Shown: positions 12,300-25,200 of the stretch, piece by piece | Layout: each line of letters starts with the position of its first letter | Position numbering within the stretch: the first letter of the stretch is position 1 | NCBI GenBank assembly: GCA_003342895.1 | Contig: PTFA01000038.1 | Coordinates: 1,809,935-1,873,934, forward strand | DNA: 64,000 bases | Direction of reading: 5' to 3' | Source: Casuarius casuarius | Taxonomy: Eukaryota > Chordata > Aves > Casuariiformes > Casuariidae | Program-made: the position numbers and the translations under genes | The notes under the pieces: model-generated | Databases searched by the model: none | What the model saw: only the letters and a program-made list of their open reading frames with translations | Told to the model about the DNA's origin: nothing

Positions 12300-12580
12300 T
12301 GCAAGACTGACATCTGCGTTTAGATGCCTAAATGCAGCTGTCTGTGCATGATCTAGGTGTTTAATCTCCCATTACGGTCAGTGTTAATATTTAGTTAATA
12401 TTGTCAGTGGAGTTTTAGATCATTCTAAAGTAGCTATCTCGCTTTGGTCATCTGAAGTAGCTCTACAGCTTTGAATGCCTGTATTTACCGCTAGATACCA
12501 CTGACTGTCATAGGAATTAAAATGCCTTGCTCACATGTAGAACCTCAATTTAGGTGTCTTTATTTACAGACTAAATCTGT
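12300..12580. repeat. Possible unclassified interspersed repeat, copy 1
   Basis: The stretch is rich in recurring words such as gatgcctaaatg, ctaggtgtttaatctccca and aatttaggtgtc. These resemble words around 37890-38060 and 41540-42060. Family not recognised; this rests on word similarity by eye only. Confidence 0.3.
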
Positions 12581-15359
12581 GGATGTAACATCCTTTTGTT
12601 TCTGCATATCTGGCCTATGTCTTAATATAAATTTGTATTTCATTAAGGTAGTAAAAACACTACTGATTTTGTTCATCAGAGCTGGAAGGGCAATTTTGTT
12701 ATGTCAACCAAAATGGTATATGATGTATGCAGCTGAGTTTGGTTAAGTACTCTTTGATGAACTACTTGAAATATTTGGGTTTGGATGTTTTGTTCATGTG
12801 CTTCTCTGAACTGTGTGGAGGATTTACTAAAATTTGATTTTACACTTTTTCCCTCAAAATGAGATTGGAAAAATATATAGAGTGGTCAAAACAAGCTTTT
12901 TGAAAATACTGAGGATGAATATTGAAAAACGAACAGGGCTCTGGCTAGAACACAAATATTAATAATTCCAGTCCTGTGGTAGTGGCTCTCAGGGTAAGTA
13001 TTGCGATGTGTTTACTCATTTCTTATTTAATCATTTTAAGGTGCTTCTTGACCTATGTTTAAGTGTATTATTATTTGATTTTGTGCTTTGTAACAAAATC
13101 CCACCACAGGGAGACATTTTATTCTGTGTTCCTTGTGAAATAATTTACTAAATACATACTAAAAACAAACTAAATACATATTTCCAGTTTACCCTTTATT
13201 TCTTCAAATGCTAACAGGAGAGATTGAATGAGTGAAGAGAAATGATTTGAGATTCAGAACTAAATTATACATGATAGAATTAAATTGAAATACAAAATAA
13301 GGGCATTTTTCTATTTATATTCCTACCAGTTTTCCTGTTGTATCCTTGGGGGGACGCTTTTCCATCAAAAAACACCCCTTGCTGACTTTGTGTTTTGTAG
13401 TTCTGTTAATTCAAATGCTTCTCTTATGAACTGTTGAATATTATTGGTCAGCAGTTTGATTGCTAATACATTACCACATGTAAAAGGAACTTTCATACCT
13501 TTAGTGAGTTGAAAGGAGTTCTGAATTTCGCATAGATGAAACCAAATTAAGGAGCTACATGTAAAGCTTGAACTTGTATTTTGATTTTCATTCTAAATGT
13601 CTATGTTGGTTAGTTATTATCATCATCTAAATGAGTATTTTGTAATTTGTATTTATGAAGCATTGTATTAATGGACTCATTTTTTGGCAGTACTTCGCTA
13701 TTATGGAGAAAATTGTCCTGCTTTTTTCTTAAGAATTTTTAATAGATAATTGTACTGTAATTGCTAAGGTCTGTGTTTCCGGCCTGTGTCTGTTTTATTT
13801 AGTGGTTTCTTGTTATCTCTTTCTACTACTCTGCAGATCATTTGTTAGGGAAGTTGCATCAGTATATGTGGAACTCTTGCTTTTGACATAAAAGGATGCT
13901 CAATGTTTTTACAGTACCCAAAGTACCCTAAACCAGTTAGATGAACCTAAAACCGTGACTGGCTGCATACCTTGATTTCAGTTCTTCCTAAGATGAGAAA
14001 AATAAGTAATTTCTACTTAGAAAAAAATGTGAATTCAGTGACAGGTTTTTGTATCTTTGATCCTGTAGAGAGTGGTTCTTTAGTAACTGAAGTCCCACGA
14101 GTACATTTATATCAGTTACTGCTGGACCATTCTCTGTAGGACCAGGGATATCAAAACCTGTCATAGGATTTCCATTTCTTAATCAAAATGGAAATTACTT
14201 ATTTATCCTGCATTAGGAATTAACAGATCTGCACATTAGCCTGTATTTTTAGTCATCTGTATCCTAAAGATTTTTTCAATCACAGGTGGTCTTAGCTTGC
14301 TTTTACCTAACCTAATTCACAATCTATAAGTGTTTGGTAGTTGATGAAAGGACAAAAAGTGTGTTGTTCTGTGCCAAAGTTAAGTGCAGTGTTTCAGGTC
14401 TTCTGAAGAAATCCTCTCATGTTATCCATGAACATTTGTCCAATTATTACTTCCAGACACTACTGCTGAAGGGGATGTGTATTGTTTCCTCCTGATCACT
14501 GTTTTTGACAGGTTCAATCTTCAGTTTTTTTAAATTCAGCCCCCAAATCCGTATTCAATACTCAGACAACATTGGTATTAACTGAAAACATTTGCTTTGC
14601 TTCATTTACTTTACTTAATGCAGTTATCTAAAACCTTTGTCTCTGTTCTTCCTAAAACCTCTTTGAAGATGAAGTAAATCTTAATTATAAAAATTGAAAA
14701 AAGAAAGAGAACACGTTGATTTTCACTTTATCTTTTGAACTTTCCAATGAAAATGGTCTATGTGGTTTTGCAGAATAACATTTTTTTGATTATATACTTT
14801 CAGTTTGTTAGCATGGCAAATTTTGATCTCTGAATTGTGGTCCCTGGTCAGATTTGGTCCTGCTTGTAAAGTCACTAGTGTGATACATCTTAGCTTTCGT
14901 ACGCTCGTTGTAAGTCATGTCAAGTTAAATGAATTTCAACGAATCTTCAAGAAATCTAGGGGCACGTTTGAAGCTCAGATTTTTTTCCCCCAATATGCAT
15001 CAGTTCTCTTTAACCTTACAAATTTATAGGTGTTTGTGATGCAGTTTATTTTTAATGTTAATGAATAAAAAAGAGTACAAATACTTTTTAATCAAACCAG
15101 ATGTGGTACAGCCTCAATTGTGGGCACATTCTCAGTCTGCTACTCAGCAAAGTTATAAGAAAGCCTCTTGAGCAGAGTATTTTTCAGCCCTGAGTGTAAA
15201 TGGCAAAGGGAAAGGGTTAAGAGTGTAGTTTGAAAACAGCAAGAGCAAAGCACATATGTGACCAAGAAAACAGTAGAATCTGAGGAGAGCGAAGCTCAAG
15301 GCTAGTGAAGGAAAGACCTGGCATTCATTGTATGGTTTTTACTTTGGGCCGTGAATATC

Positions 15360-15496
15360 TCCTTGGCGATATTCAAAACTACTGGACAAGGCCCTGAGCA
15401 ACCTGACCTAACTTCAAAGTTGGCCTTGCTTTGAGCAAGGGGTTGGACCAGATGGCCTTTCAGGGTCCCTTACAATTAAACTATTCTGTGATCCTA
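15360..15496 (+). mobile_element. CR1 LINE 3' end, sense
   Basis: Typical CR1 3' terminal sequence on the plus strand: 'ttcaaaactactggacaagg', 'ccttgctttgagcaagg', 'ggttggaccagatggccttt' and 'attctgtgatcct'. It is a short 5'-truncated copy located 440 bases upstream of the channel start codon. Confidence 0.85.
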
Positions 15497-15935
15497 GGTA
15501 AGATAGAGGAATGGTAGATATGGAATTAACTTTTTCTTGCAGAAAGAATGGTAACTAAGCTGCAAGACTGCTAATACTGTAAGTTGCTTCAGAGAGAAAC
15601 TATTGGGTGATTGTCAGGGTTCTGATGCAGATGTATTTTCCTAGTGGAAGGAAGAAGGAAAAAAGTCTCTGTTTGGCAACCTGTCTTGTACAAGACGAAT
15701 CCAGAATCAATCGTAGTTAATCGTTGAGTGTTGTTTTAGATTACCCTTTCTCCTAAATAAATGTGGTTCTAGCTGGTTTTACTTTATTTTTTTTATAGGG
15801 TTCAACAGAAAGCAGAAATAATTTATCTAATAAGTATTAGTCTTTGTCATGTATTATTTCTGTTACCTTTTAGTTATTGATAACTTTCTCTTGTAAGTTA
15901 CTTCTAGCACTGGAATTAAATGTATAGAAGGAAAA

Positions 15936-16202
15936 ATGGATCCCTTACTTTGGCCCTCAGAAACTAACAGCTTTCGACGTTTCACTTCTGAGTCCCTGGC
16001 AGCAATTGAGAAAAGAATTGCTGAGAGAAAAAACAGGCAAAATGAAGATAAGGAGGAGAGTCAACAAGTTGAAGAGGAAAAACTTAACCCCCAGCTGGAT
16101 CTGAAAACATGCAAAAAACTGCCCTCTCTCTATGGGGATCTTCCTGAGGAGCTCATTGGGGAACCCCTGGAAGATTTTGATCCATACTACAGCGACCACA
16201 AG
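15936..16202 (+). CDS. SCN11A: SCN11A coding exon 1
   Basis: Residues 1-89, the cytoplasmic N-terminus. Motifs such as [18 protein letters not shown] and [17 protein letters not shown] match the Nav1.5/1.8/1.9 group. An in-frame TAA about 50 bases upstream supports this start. It ends AAG|GTTAAA, a weak donor (T at +3). Intron 1 is 1350 bases with nothing notable. Confidence 0.93.
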
Positions 16203-19200
16203 GTTAAAGCCTTTAAAAGTGTCTTCTATTTCATTTTTTTAATGCTAAAATCTTAAGATAAAAATAGCTGTATGCAGAGGATTCTGGTTTTTGATTCTTC
16301 TGTAGTCAGATCTTAGAACGTTACTAGCATTTTGTGAAGTTAGGGGTGCTAAGGTATACTCCATATTTTATAAGGAAAAGGTGTTTTAAATCCCACTCTA
16401 CAAGCAGTTTTAAGTATGAAAATATACTTTTATGGAAAACATATTCTGAAATAACTGATGCTTTGTTATTTAGAGCAGTTCTCTCTCTATCGAAGTCTGT
16501 GGAGCTGAACTCACTGTAGTATAAACAGTGCCTGTCAAACAGTAGGTCACATTGGAATTGCTGGCAAAGTGCCAATACTTTTACTGAATTACAAATTAGG
16601 AGACACATATTTGAAATATTTCCAGTGCTCTGTGTAATAAAAAGATAAATTTTCCTTAGAAAGAGTAAATTAATTTTATATTATTTGATAATGTCTCATC
16701 AGCTTTGCTTATTGTACCGTATTTTTATGATGTATATCCCATGCTATTAAAAATTTTTTTGTGTTGTCTATGGGAGCATGTAAAGTAAATGCTTTAGGAA
16801 TCCTTTCAGGGTTAAATTTCTATTATATGATTGTTTACTACTGAAGCAGACTTTTGCTGAAGAGTGGAAGGTTCCATCCAGTCCATTTCTTATATGCCAG
16901 TAAAAGTTAATGAAATGTAATCATTTTCTTCATGTTATTAGGGTCATCTTGATGAAGAGAAAGGAAACTAAGGCTCATTCAGTTGAAGGCATTTTCATAT
17001 ATGTTAGTGGACACTTTTTAATTTAAGAGATTTCATTTTTACTTTATCTGGCAACAGTACTGGGTAGTAATGAACCTTAGGATAGCTTACTTGGAATTTA
17101 CAGAGTTACTTGGTAGTTTAGTGAAAATTCCTACTTTAACCGGACTGGGTTCTGGCAGTCTTAGAATAATATTAACTTTTAAAATAATCTGTCATAGCCT
17201 ATGAAATGATCCAAGAGTAAGGTACCTCTAAGTAAGATTGACACCAGTATTACAGTGCCAAAATAGTATCTTTAATTACTTTGACCAAGTGAATATGAGC
17301 ATTTGCTTAGTACTCACTTCCTGTTCCTACTTCCTCCTCACAGAAAATACAAACTTAAATGTGGCTGATGTGTTTCATTCAATATGTAGTATCATTAGGT
17401 CTCAGCTCCAAGTAAGGATGCCAGAAAGCTATACTCGTAGACACAATTAGATATAGTTCTAGGTGAAGATTTTTTTTAAGTTACTGTTTAATTTTGGGGA
17501 AAATTTTTGTTTCATGAAAATATTTCATATACTATAAATCTTTTGTTCGTAGACTTTCATGGTGCTAAATAAAAGGAGGACTATTTTCCGGTTTACTGCT
17601 ATGCCTGCTTTGTTTATACTTGGTCCTTTTAATCCAGTGAGAAAAGCAGCAATTAAAATTTTGATCCATTCATATCCTTTTATTGGTTTCCATCACTTAA
17701 ATTTCAAAATATACTGTACTGTTTTCTGTCATTTTGTTCCTCTGTTCCTGCTAAGCTAAAGGTAAGCTTATATGGCTGTGATATTGAGAGACTTTTAAAA
17801 AGATACATTGAATCTTGTTTTATTACAGCAAGGATATTTACTTATCTTTTTCATCTGGTTTTCCTAGATTTTCTTAAATACAATTGGGTTATGTTTTTTT
17901 TGCCCTGTTTATTCCATGTTTCTGCTTGGAAAAAACAGGTTTCTAAAGTTTCAAATGCCATTAGACAGCTGAGGGCTCAAAATTGCTTGATTCTCTTCTG
18001 TCCAATCTATTATGTCCACGTGAATCTCCTACTAATACCCATCTTCCAAAACCATCTTCATGTAAGGATCATTCATTGTTATTTTTTAATCCTTAATTTA
18101 ACTCAGCTGAGCCGAAATCTGATCTGACATCAGTTTCTTAGGAAAGAACATGAGGAGCCCTGGGCATATTCAAAACTAGAAAAGTAATTATTTAAATATC
18201 TGTATTTTTTTGTGTGTGTAAATTAACAAGTTTTCTGAACTTTATTGTTTTAAAATAGAGCACATTTTTCTTAACTTACTATTCACATTCTTTGTTGGGT
18301 TTATTACATGTACTGTGGTACTCAATTGTGCTTCTATGACTGCATCTACCCTTCCAGGGGAGCTCAACTGGACTGAGTAAGTATCTCAATTGCCATTTGT
18401 TTACCCATTCTTCAAGGGGACTAGCATACTGGACTGAAACATTAAATAGTGTCACCATCTAATTCTGGGGCTTGAAAAAACTCAGGGACCTGTGAGGAAG
18501 ATTTGGGATGATGGTTATATAATCCAGTCTTCCTGCGGAGCTTGAGAGTCTTTTCTTAGAGGAGTGCACCATATTCCCTTTTCCCTGAGTTCAGTAACAT
18601 TACGGTGTAACACAGAAGATGGCCCCATTTTTGCTTTTAAAGATAAAGCTTTTTGGAGAGGCTGTGAAGCAGGATTCTGATTTTGAATATCTCATACTAA
18701 GGGAATAACCTGAATGTCTGTTATGGCCAGCTCATGCAAAAAGTTTAGAGGCAAATATTCATTACATCCCTTCTTTCTGTTTTCTGGGGACAGCCGAGTT
18801 CTGTTCTTTGCACTAGGAAGCCATCTATTTAAAATGTCATGTTACCTTCTGTAATAATCCACTTTGTCCTGTGTAACTTTGGTTAATGTTCTGGAATTCA
18901 ATCTTGAAAATTTGCTGGGGAAACCAAAAGTGTCATAATTTTCTTCCTCATATTTTGGGATAAGTACAGGGATAATGATAGCTTTGTTTATGCAGAATTT
19001 CTTTTGGTTATACAGTACTCATCAGACTAAATATATAAAATGTGCAGTCCTTTCAGGCTATAAATAAATAAATAAAAAATGCTGTTATTGCTCTGCCAGA
19101 ATATTGAAGATTTTGAATTTTTTCAGTGTGCTTTAGAACATAAATGCGAACTTTCAAAACTTTTCATAAGAAATGCGAGCTGTTCTTCATCCAGGTATGT

Positions 19201-22200
19201 TATACTTATGTGAACATCTTACTACTAAAATTCTACATGGAAATCCTACTAAAATTCACGAAAGCATCCTCTTACACCCACAATGTTTCTGAAAGCAATA
19301 TATACATGTCCTGTCCAATTGTACTTTGCACTTTCTCCCTTCATCTCCATTCAGTGAGTAAATAATAGAAAAGGTGGAACGTATCTGAACTCAGTCAGAT
19401 TAATATTTTTATTTCTATCACTTTCATATATGCTTTTCTTCTCAGACATCTTTTTACTGGCATTTATACTGGTGAAATACTGATAAAAGTATTAGCCAGA
19501 GGATTTGTTTGGGATGAATTTACATTTCTTCGAGATCCATGGAACTGCTTGGATTTTGTTGTCATTATTGTGACGTAAGTAAAACGAAATTTTTGTTAAG
19601 GAGTGCCTGCCTAGACAGCCAAAACCAAACATGCCTCTCTCTGTTGTCGTAGCTGTTGCACTGTGGGTCAAATGAAACTCATTTCAGAAGGATCCAAAGA
19701 GAGTTGCAAGGTGTTGAGTGATGTGGTGATAAATAGCCAATGAAACTCCAAGAATGTAAAGTGATACTTAAGGAAAAACAGACATAGCTTTACATACACA
19801 GTTATGGGCTTCGAAATAGCTATTACCTGTTGGAAAAAAAGATTTTGCAGTTAAAATAGATAATCTTGTGAAAACAGCAGCTTAGTGTGCAATGATGGTC
19901 AGAGAAGCAAATATAAAATTAGGAGCCTATGGGTAAAAAATAAAGAACAAAGCAGAACACAGTTATCTCACTGTAGAAATCTGGTGTGTCTTTCTTCAGG
20001 ACTGTATATAGTTTTGCTCCTGTAGATACAGAGAAGAGTAACAAAGATGGTTAAATGTACATCTCCTTGTATTCCACATGATGAGAAACTAAGGAAGTAG
20101 GACTCTGTCATGAGGAAATAGAACAGGCAAAATGGTAAAAGTGTGTGGCACAGAGACAAAAAGAGAATAAATCCCCCCTCCCCCCCTGCCGCTTTAGGAC
20201 TGGAGCTAAAGGCACCAAATGAAGTTGTCAAATAACAATCAAAACAAAGAAAAAGGGTGTAGGTTTTCACACCATGTGAGAATTCCTATAGGAGAATCCC
20301 ATTGTGGATGCAAACAACTTACTTTCATTCAGAAGGCTTGTGGAAAAAAATCGTGGATGAAAATACATTAAGGATTATTTTTAACACAGAGACTACATCA
20401 TGTTCAGGAAGTCTCTGAGATGTAAATTGCTGGAAGGAAATATGAGACGTATCACTGTGTGATTACCTTGATTTTAAACTCTTCTGTAAGCATCTGTTAT
20501 AGGCCATTCTTGAAAACAGGGTAATAGGCCAGGTGGATCATTGCTATGAACTCGCTTTGGGCATTTTTAAGTTCATATGAGAGTAAGCTAGCTCCTTTCA
20601 AATATCTGAGAGGTAGGCAAGAAGGAAGGAAGGAAGTCAGAATTTGCATCCCAAATACAGAGTGAGAATCTTGAAAGCAATATAGGCTTGCTTGCAGCAG
20701 CATACAGACTCAACTCAAAGCCAAATCTCAGAGATTTCAAAACAAATTCCTGCCATCTAGCATTTCTGAATATTCTCCATTTGAAGAATTGCCTTGTTCT
20801 AATTTGTTAGGTTAAAAGGGACCTCTGGAGATCATGTGGTGCAACTCAAAGCAGGGCTGATTAGGTTGCTTAGGACCTTGTCCGCTCAGGTTCAGAATTT
20901 CTCCACTGGTGGAGATTCAACAGCCTCTCTGGGCAACCTGTTCCAATATTTGTCCACCCTCACTGTGATTTTCCCTAGCAGTATCTAATTGGAATGTCTC
21001 TTGTTGCAACTTAACTTATATCTGCTACTTCTGATCCTCTCATTGCGGGCTTTCAAGAACAGTCTGACTTCATCTTCTCTGAATTTTTACAGTAGGCAGC
21101 TGAAGACAGCAATATGTTTCCTGCTCCCACATCCCTTAGCCCTTTCTTCTTCAGACTCAACAAACCCAGCTCTGTCAGCCTAACCGTTTTACCATCTCCT
21201 TGTCTTACTGACATTCTTACATCTCTGGCTAGACTTCCTTCAGTATATCAGTGTCTTTCTTTGACTTGGGAGGCCAAAGCCGGACAGAGTACTCCAGATT
21301 AAATCTCACAAGTGATGAACAGAAAGAAAGAATCACTTAACGTACAGAGTGGATTCATGATAAAACAGCCCAATATGTGGTAGGCCGCCTTCGTTGGAAG
21401 AGTGCTCAGTGTAATCACATTCAACTTGTCCGCTATGACCCCCAGGTCCTTTTCTGCAAAGCTGTCTCCCATCCTGCTAAGAAGATCTTCGAACACATTG
21501 AAATCTGCTGTCCTGAAACCCAAGATTTTAATTCTACTGTTCATGTTGCTTGCTTCTTTCAGGGTCGTAAATTCCACTTTCTCATTGTCTCTATAACAAA
21601 AGTTACCATCAGGTGTCATATCTCTGACTGTTTCTTCCTTATTTGTGAGAAACAAGTCCAACAGAGTGCTTCCCCTGTCTGCTTGTCAATCTTCTCTGTC
21701 AAAAACTGATTTCACAAAATGCTTTAGAGCTTGGAAGCCTTCAGATGTCTTTTGGTGCTCAGACTTCAAGACATCATTGTGCAATTCGGTTTCAGTACTG
21801 TTGTATATTCAGATCCTACTACATAAATACATATGTGAACAAAGTATTTTTATGGGTAATCTGTAATCCACTAAGGAATTTACACTGAAGAAATGAACAC
21901 GTTGTTCATCGTCAGTAACTCTCAAGTAGTCCAACAGCAATATAAACTGCTTCATTTTACCTTCTCACTTCCCTACCCATACTTCTAATTCATTTGTTTT
22001 CAAGCCAGGTATAACTGCTTTGCAATACAGTATGTGCTTCAAGGTTTTTGGATCCTATCATGCTACAAATACAAGTATTTGGAAGTTAATTCAACAGCAC
22101 AGTTTTTACTTCAAGTACTTTATAATTATTTAATCCTACAATCTAGACAAAGCCACAGTGGTGTGATCTATTGCTAACGAAAGTTACACTTTGAATGGGA

Positions 22201-25200
22201 AGTTGCCTAAACGACCTCCAGAGGTCCCTTCCAACCAACATTTTTTATGATTCTGTTACTGAGACTTCATATTTTAAGGAATTCTGTTACCCTTTATGAT
22301 CTTATTATAAAAGAAGTCACAATTAATTTCCATTCTCACATGGACGAAGTCCTATAAAAGTAGGAGTAACCAATTATAGGTAAGGTTTTGTACAGAATGT
22401 GCAACTCTTAAAATCCTCATTTTCTGAAAATTTCAAGAATTAATTTCCCAGAATTAACCTACTGTAAACCAGTTTTGCTCAACTCTGTACCCCTAAACTA
22501 TATATTCTATAGTTCTATAAGATACTTATATATTTTCATGTAGTGTTCTGAATCCGATCAGCTCGAGGTCGAAAGGACATGGTTATGACATTGGAAGTTT
22601 TATATCGAGATGACATTTTGATTGATAAATACTATAAAACGTTAAGCATCCACATCCACACTAAGTAAAACTTCCTTTTTTTCTTTTCAGAAGCACTATT
22701 CAAAGGTCCCAGTATTTTATAGCAATTCCTAGAAATGGACTTAGGTTTGTAACTTTAGATATCTACCTTTGGATGAACGTTTGACCTGTTTCTCTTCTGT
22801 AACTAGTTACTATCATATCCTCTACATGCATATGCTCTGAAAAGTTCAATCTTTGTCATTCAGTTATATGGTGGCTTAATTTTATAGGTATATTAGTATT
22901 TCTACACCACTGGGCAATGTTTCAGCTCTTCGGACTTTCAGAGTACTGAGGACTTTGAAAGCTATTTCAGTAATACCAGGTAAGGAGAAACATGCCGTAG
23001 TAATTTTCTCTCGGCTTCAACAGTATGGTCTCTCTAATATTTTTCTGGTTCTTGTGTTGAAGTGGCATGTCACTTTTTGTGGCTATAACAGGATCCCAAG
23101 TTATGGCCCAGTTTTGCGGTCTGTAGTTACTTTCAGCAGCATCTTAACAGAATCTTTTTTACCATCCTTCACCAAAATTATTTTGACCCAAGCACATCTT
23201 TGTATTCCTTTTGTATTTTTTATCCCATTACTAGTGTTCAATGTTACTTACCCCAGCGCCTTTGTCTTTTTACCTCTGTCTTTCCTGGGAAGTGTACACT
23301 ATCCAGTACCTTGTCCTCCCATTATGATTGGTATTGCAACATAGTTCTGGTTTCACATTGTTGGTTTAAGCTTCTTTGGTTTATTTCCTGGAATCCTGGC
23401 TTCACAATATTTCAGAACCTTGTTTAGTGACCACAGCCACTACCTGCATTAAGCATAATTCTTTCATCAACTCTATATCGCATATTTAAGTGTTTGAGTA
23501 TGCTGTCCAGATTTTTGGTAGTTTTGTAAGCCATGCCATTAATTTAGATACCAAAGTATGGATTTTAGAATCTAACTTTAGAAACTCATTTGAAAATCTA
23601 AAGAAAGACTATATATCCCATAGCCATAATACAGTATTAGCTGTCTTTGTCACTTCCATGTTACTACAAATACATTTTTGATTTTGCTTTGGAATTATAA
23701 TAGGAGTGCTTAATTTTTAATATCAAAATCATCTGTAAACACTTTTTGTATTCACCATGGAGAACAGAGATTAATTCTATTTTTCTCCTTATGAAAACAG
23801 ATATTTAGGCAGTAAAATTCCTACAACCAGTAAAAGCAGTCTTTTCTGCCTGAACATCAAATGATAAAATAAAAGATGAGAAACAAATATTAAGAGTTCG
23901 TTTTTACAAACTCTCACTGCACTCTTTCACTAGTTTTACTGACAGACTGCTCTGCATTGATTTAATGTAACATATCCATATATTTAAGGGTGGGACTGCT
24001 GTACTTTCAAATTGCAAAAAATGTGCTGATCTGCTAGCTTCTCCTTCCAGTTGCCTGGATGGAGAGAATAAAAAAATTAAAACTGAATTAAAAACATAAT
24101 GGATGTGTGTGTGTGTATATACATATATATATATGCACTGAATCACAAACATCTCATAAAAGCCTTGGATAATAAACAGTATTTTGCCATTGTCTGTAAC
24201 AAATGATAACGAGGTTTTTGAACCGTATAGGTAGCCCTCATTCTCAGTGTACACACTGAATCCCTAAAAAGCATTTTTTAGAAAAACTCTGGATATCACT
24301 ACCTATGTCATATGTCAAATTCAGTTATTCTGCTTAAGTGTTTGTCTTCAGTTGATATATCACCCCTTTTACCATCCCTATGTCAAAAATGTTCTTTTCT
24401 TTTTAAACTAATGAGCTTGTAGAGTATTATCTTCTAAAACAGAGTGCTCTGAGGCTGGCACAAGGTATCCTTTATTGTAACGTCAGTTGAGCAAAACGTG
24501 AAGTACTTGCTTCACCACGCATGAAAATCTGTCCATGTTCTTTAAAACTCTTAAAAGTTTGCTTCGATGTCATCTTAAATTAGAATTTTCAAGTATGCAA
24601 GATCAATTTTAGAAGGAAGTAAAGCTCAAATTATGGTTAGGAAGTTAAAGTTAAATTGCTTTGCTCATAGATTTCATGTTACCTTGTTTAATATTGTGAA
24701 GTTGCAAAACTATTTACACTGATTGTTCTTAACATGCTTGCAACTGTGGTGCGTTGTCATATGGGAATACTACTGCATTCCTCTTCTGATCCTGCGTATT
24801 ATTGGATCTTATTTTTCTAGGTCTGAAGATCATCGTAAATTCACTTGTTGAATCTGTAAAGAAACTTACCGATGTGTTGATCTTGACTGTTTTTTGCTTG
24901 AGTATATTTGCTCTAATAGGCCTTCAGCTTTTTATGAGCAATTTAAAATACAAATGTGTCCTGAAAAATGTTACATATAATGACACACTCTGTGTGGATG
25001 CTAAGATATATGTCCCAAGTAATGAAGGTAAATTTTATTTTCTCCCTTTAAATTGTGTAACTTTCTATGTATGTCTTGATTTTCACATAAAAATGTCAAA
25101 ATATGTTTGCATAAATCTCTCATAGTAAGGTATGTCCTTGCATTTGGCAAAGTAATAACGTGGCGTCTCTGAGGCAATTGTATATGTGTGATTAATGAAT

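Larger units (their letters stand above)
10800..15935. other. Non-coding stretch upstream of SCN11A start
   Basis: No exon can be supported here. It contains the short tandem repeat near 11500, a possible unclassified repeat at 12300-12580 and a CR1 tail at 15360-15496. It presumably includes the SCN11A promoter and non-coding 5' exon(s), which I could not place. A possible acceptor for the start-codon exon is the TTACTTCTAG ending at 15907. Confidence 0.5.

Noticed and set aside
15957..16199. Minus-strand open frame opposite SCN11A exon 1
   Set aside because: A mirror of the real plus-strand coding exon, with no independent support.
24802..25125. Reading through the end of SCN11A exon 6 as coding to 25125
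   Set aside because: The family turret continues in exon 7 after the GTAAAT donor at 25028; the extra codons are intron.
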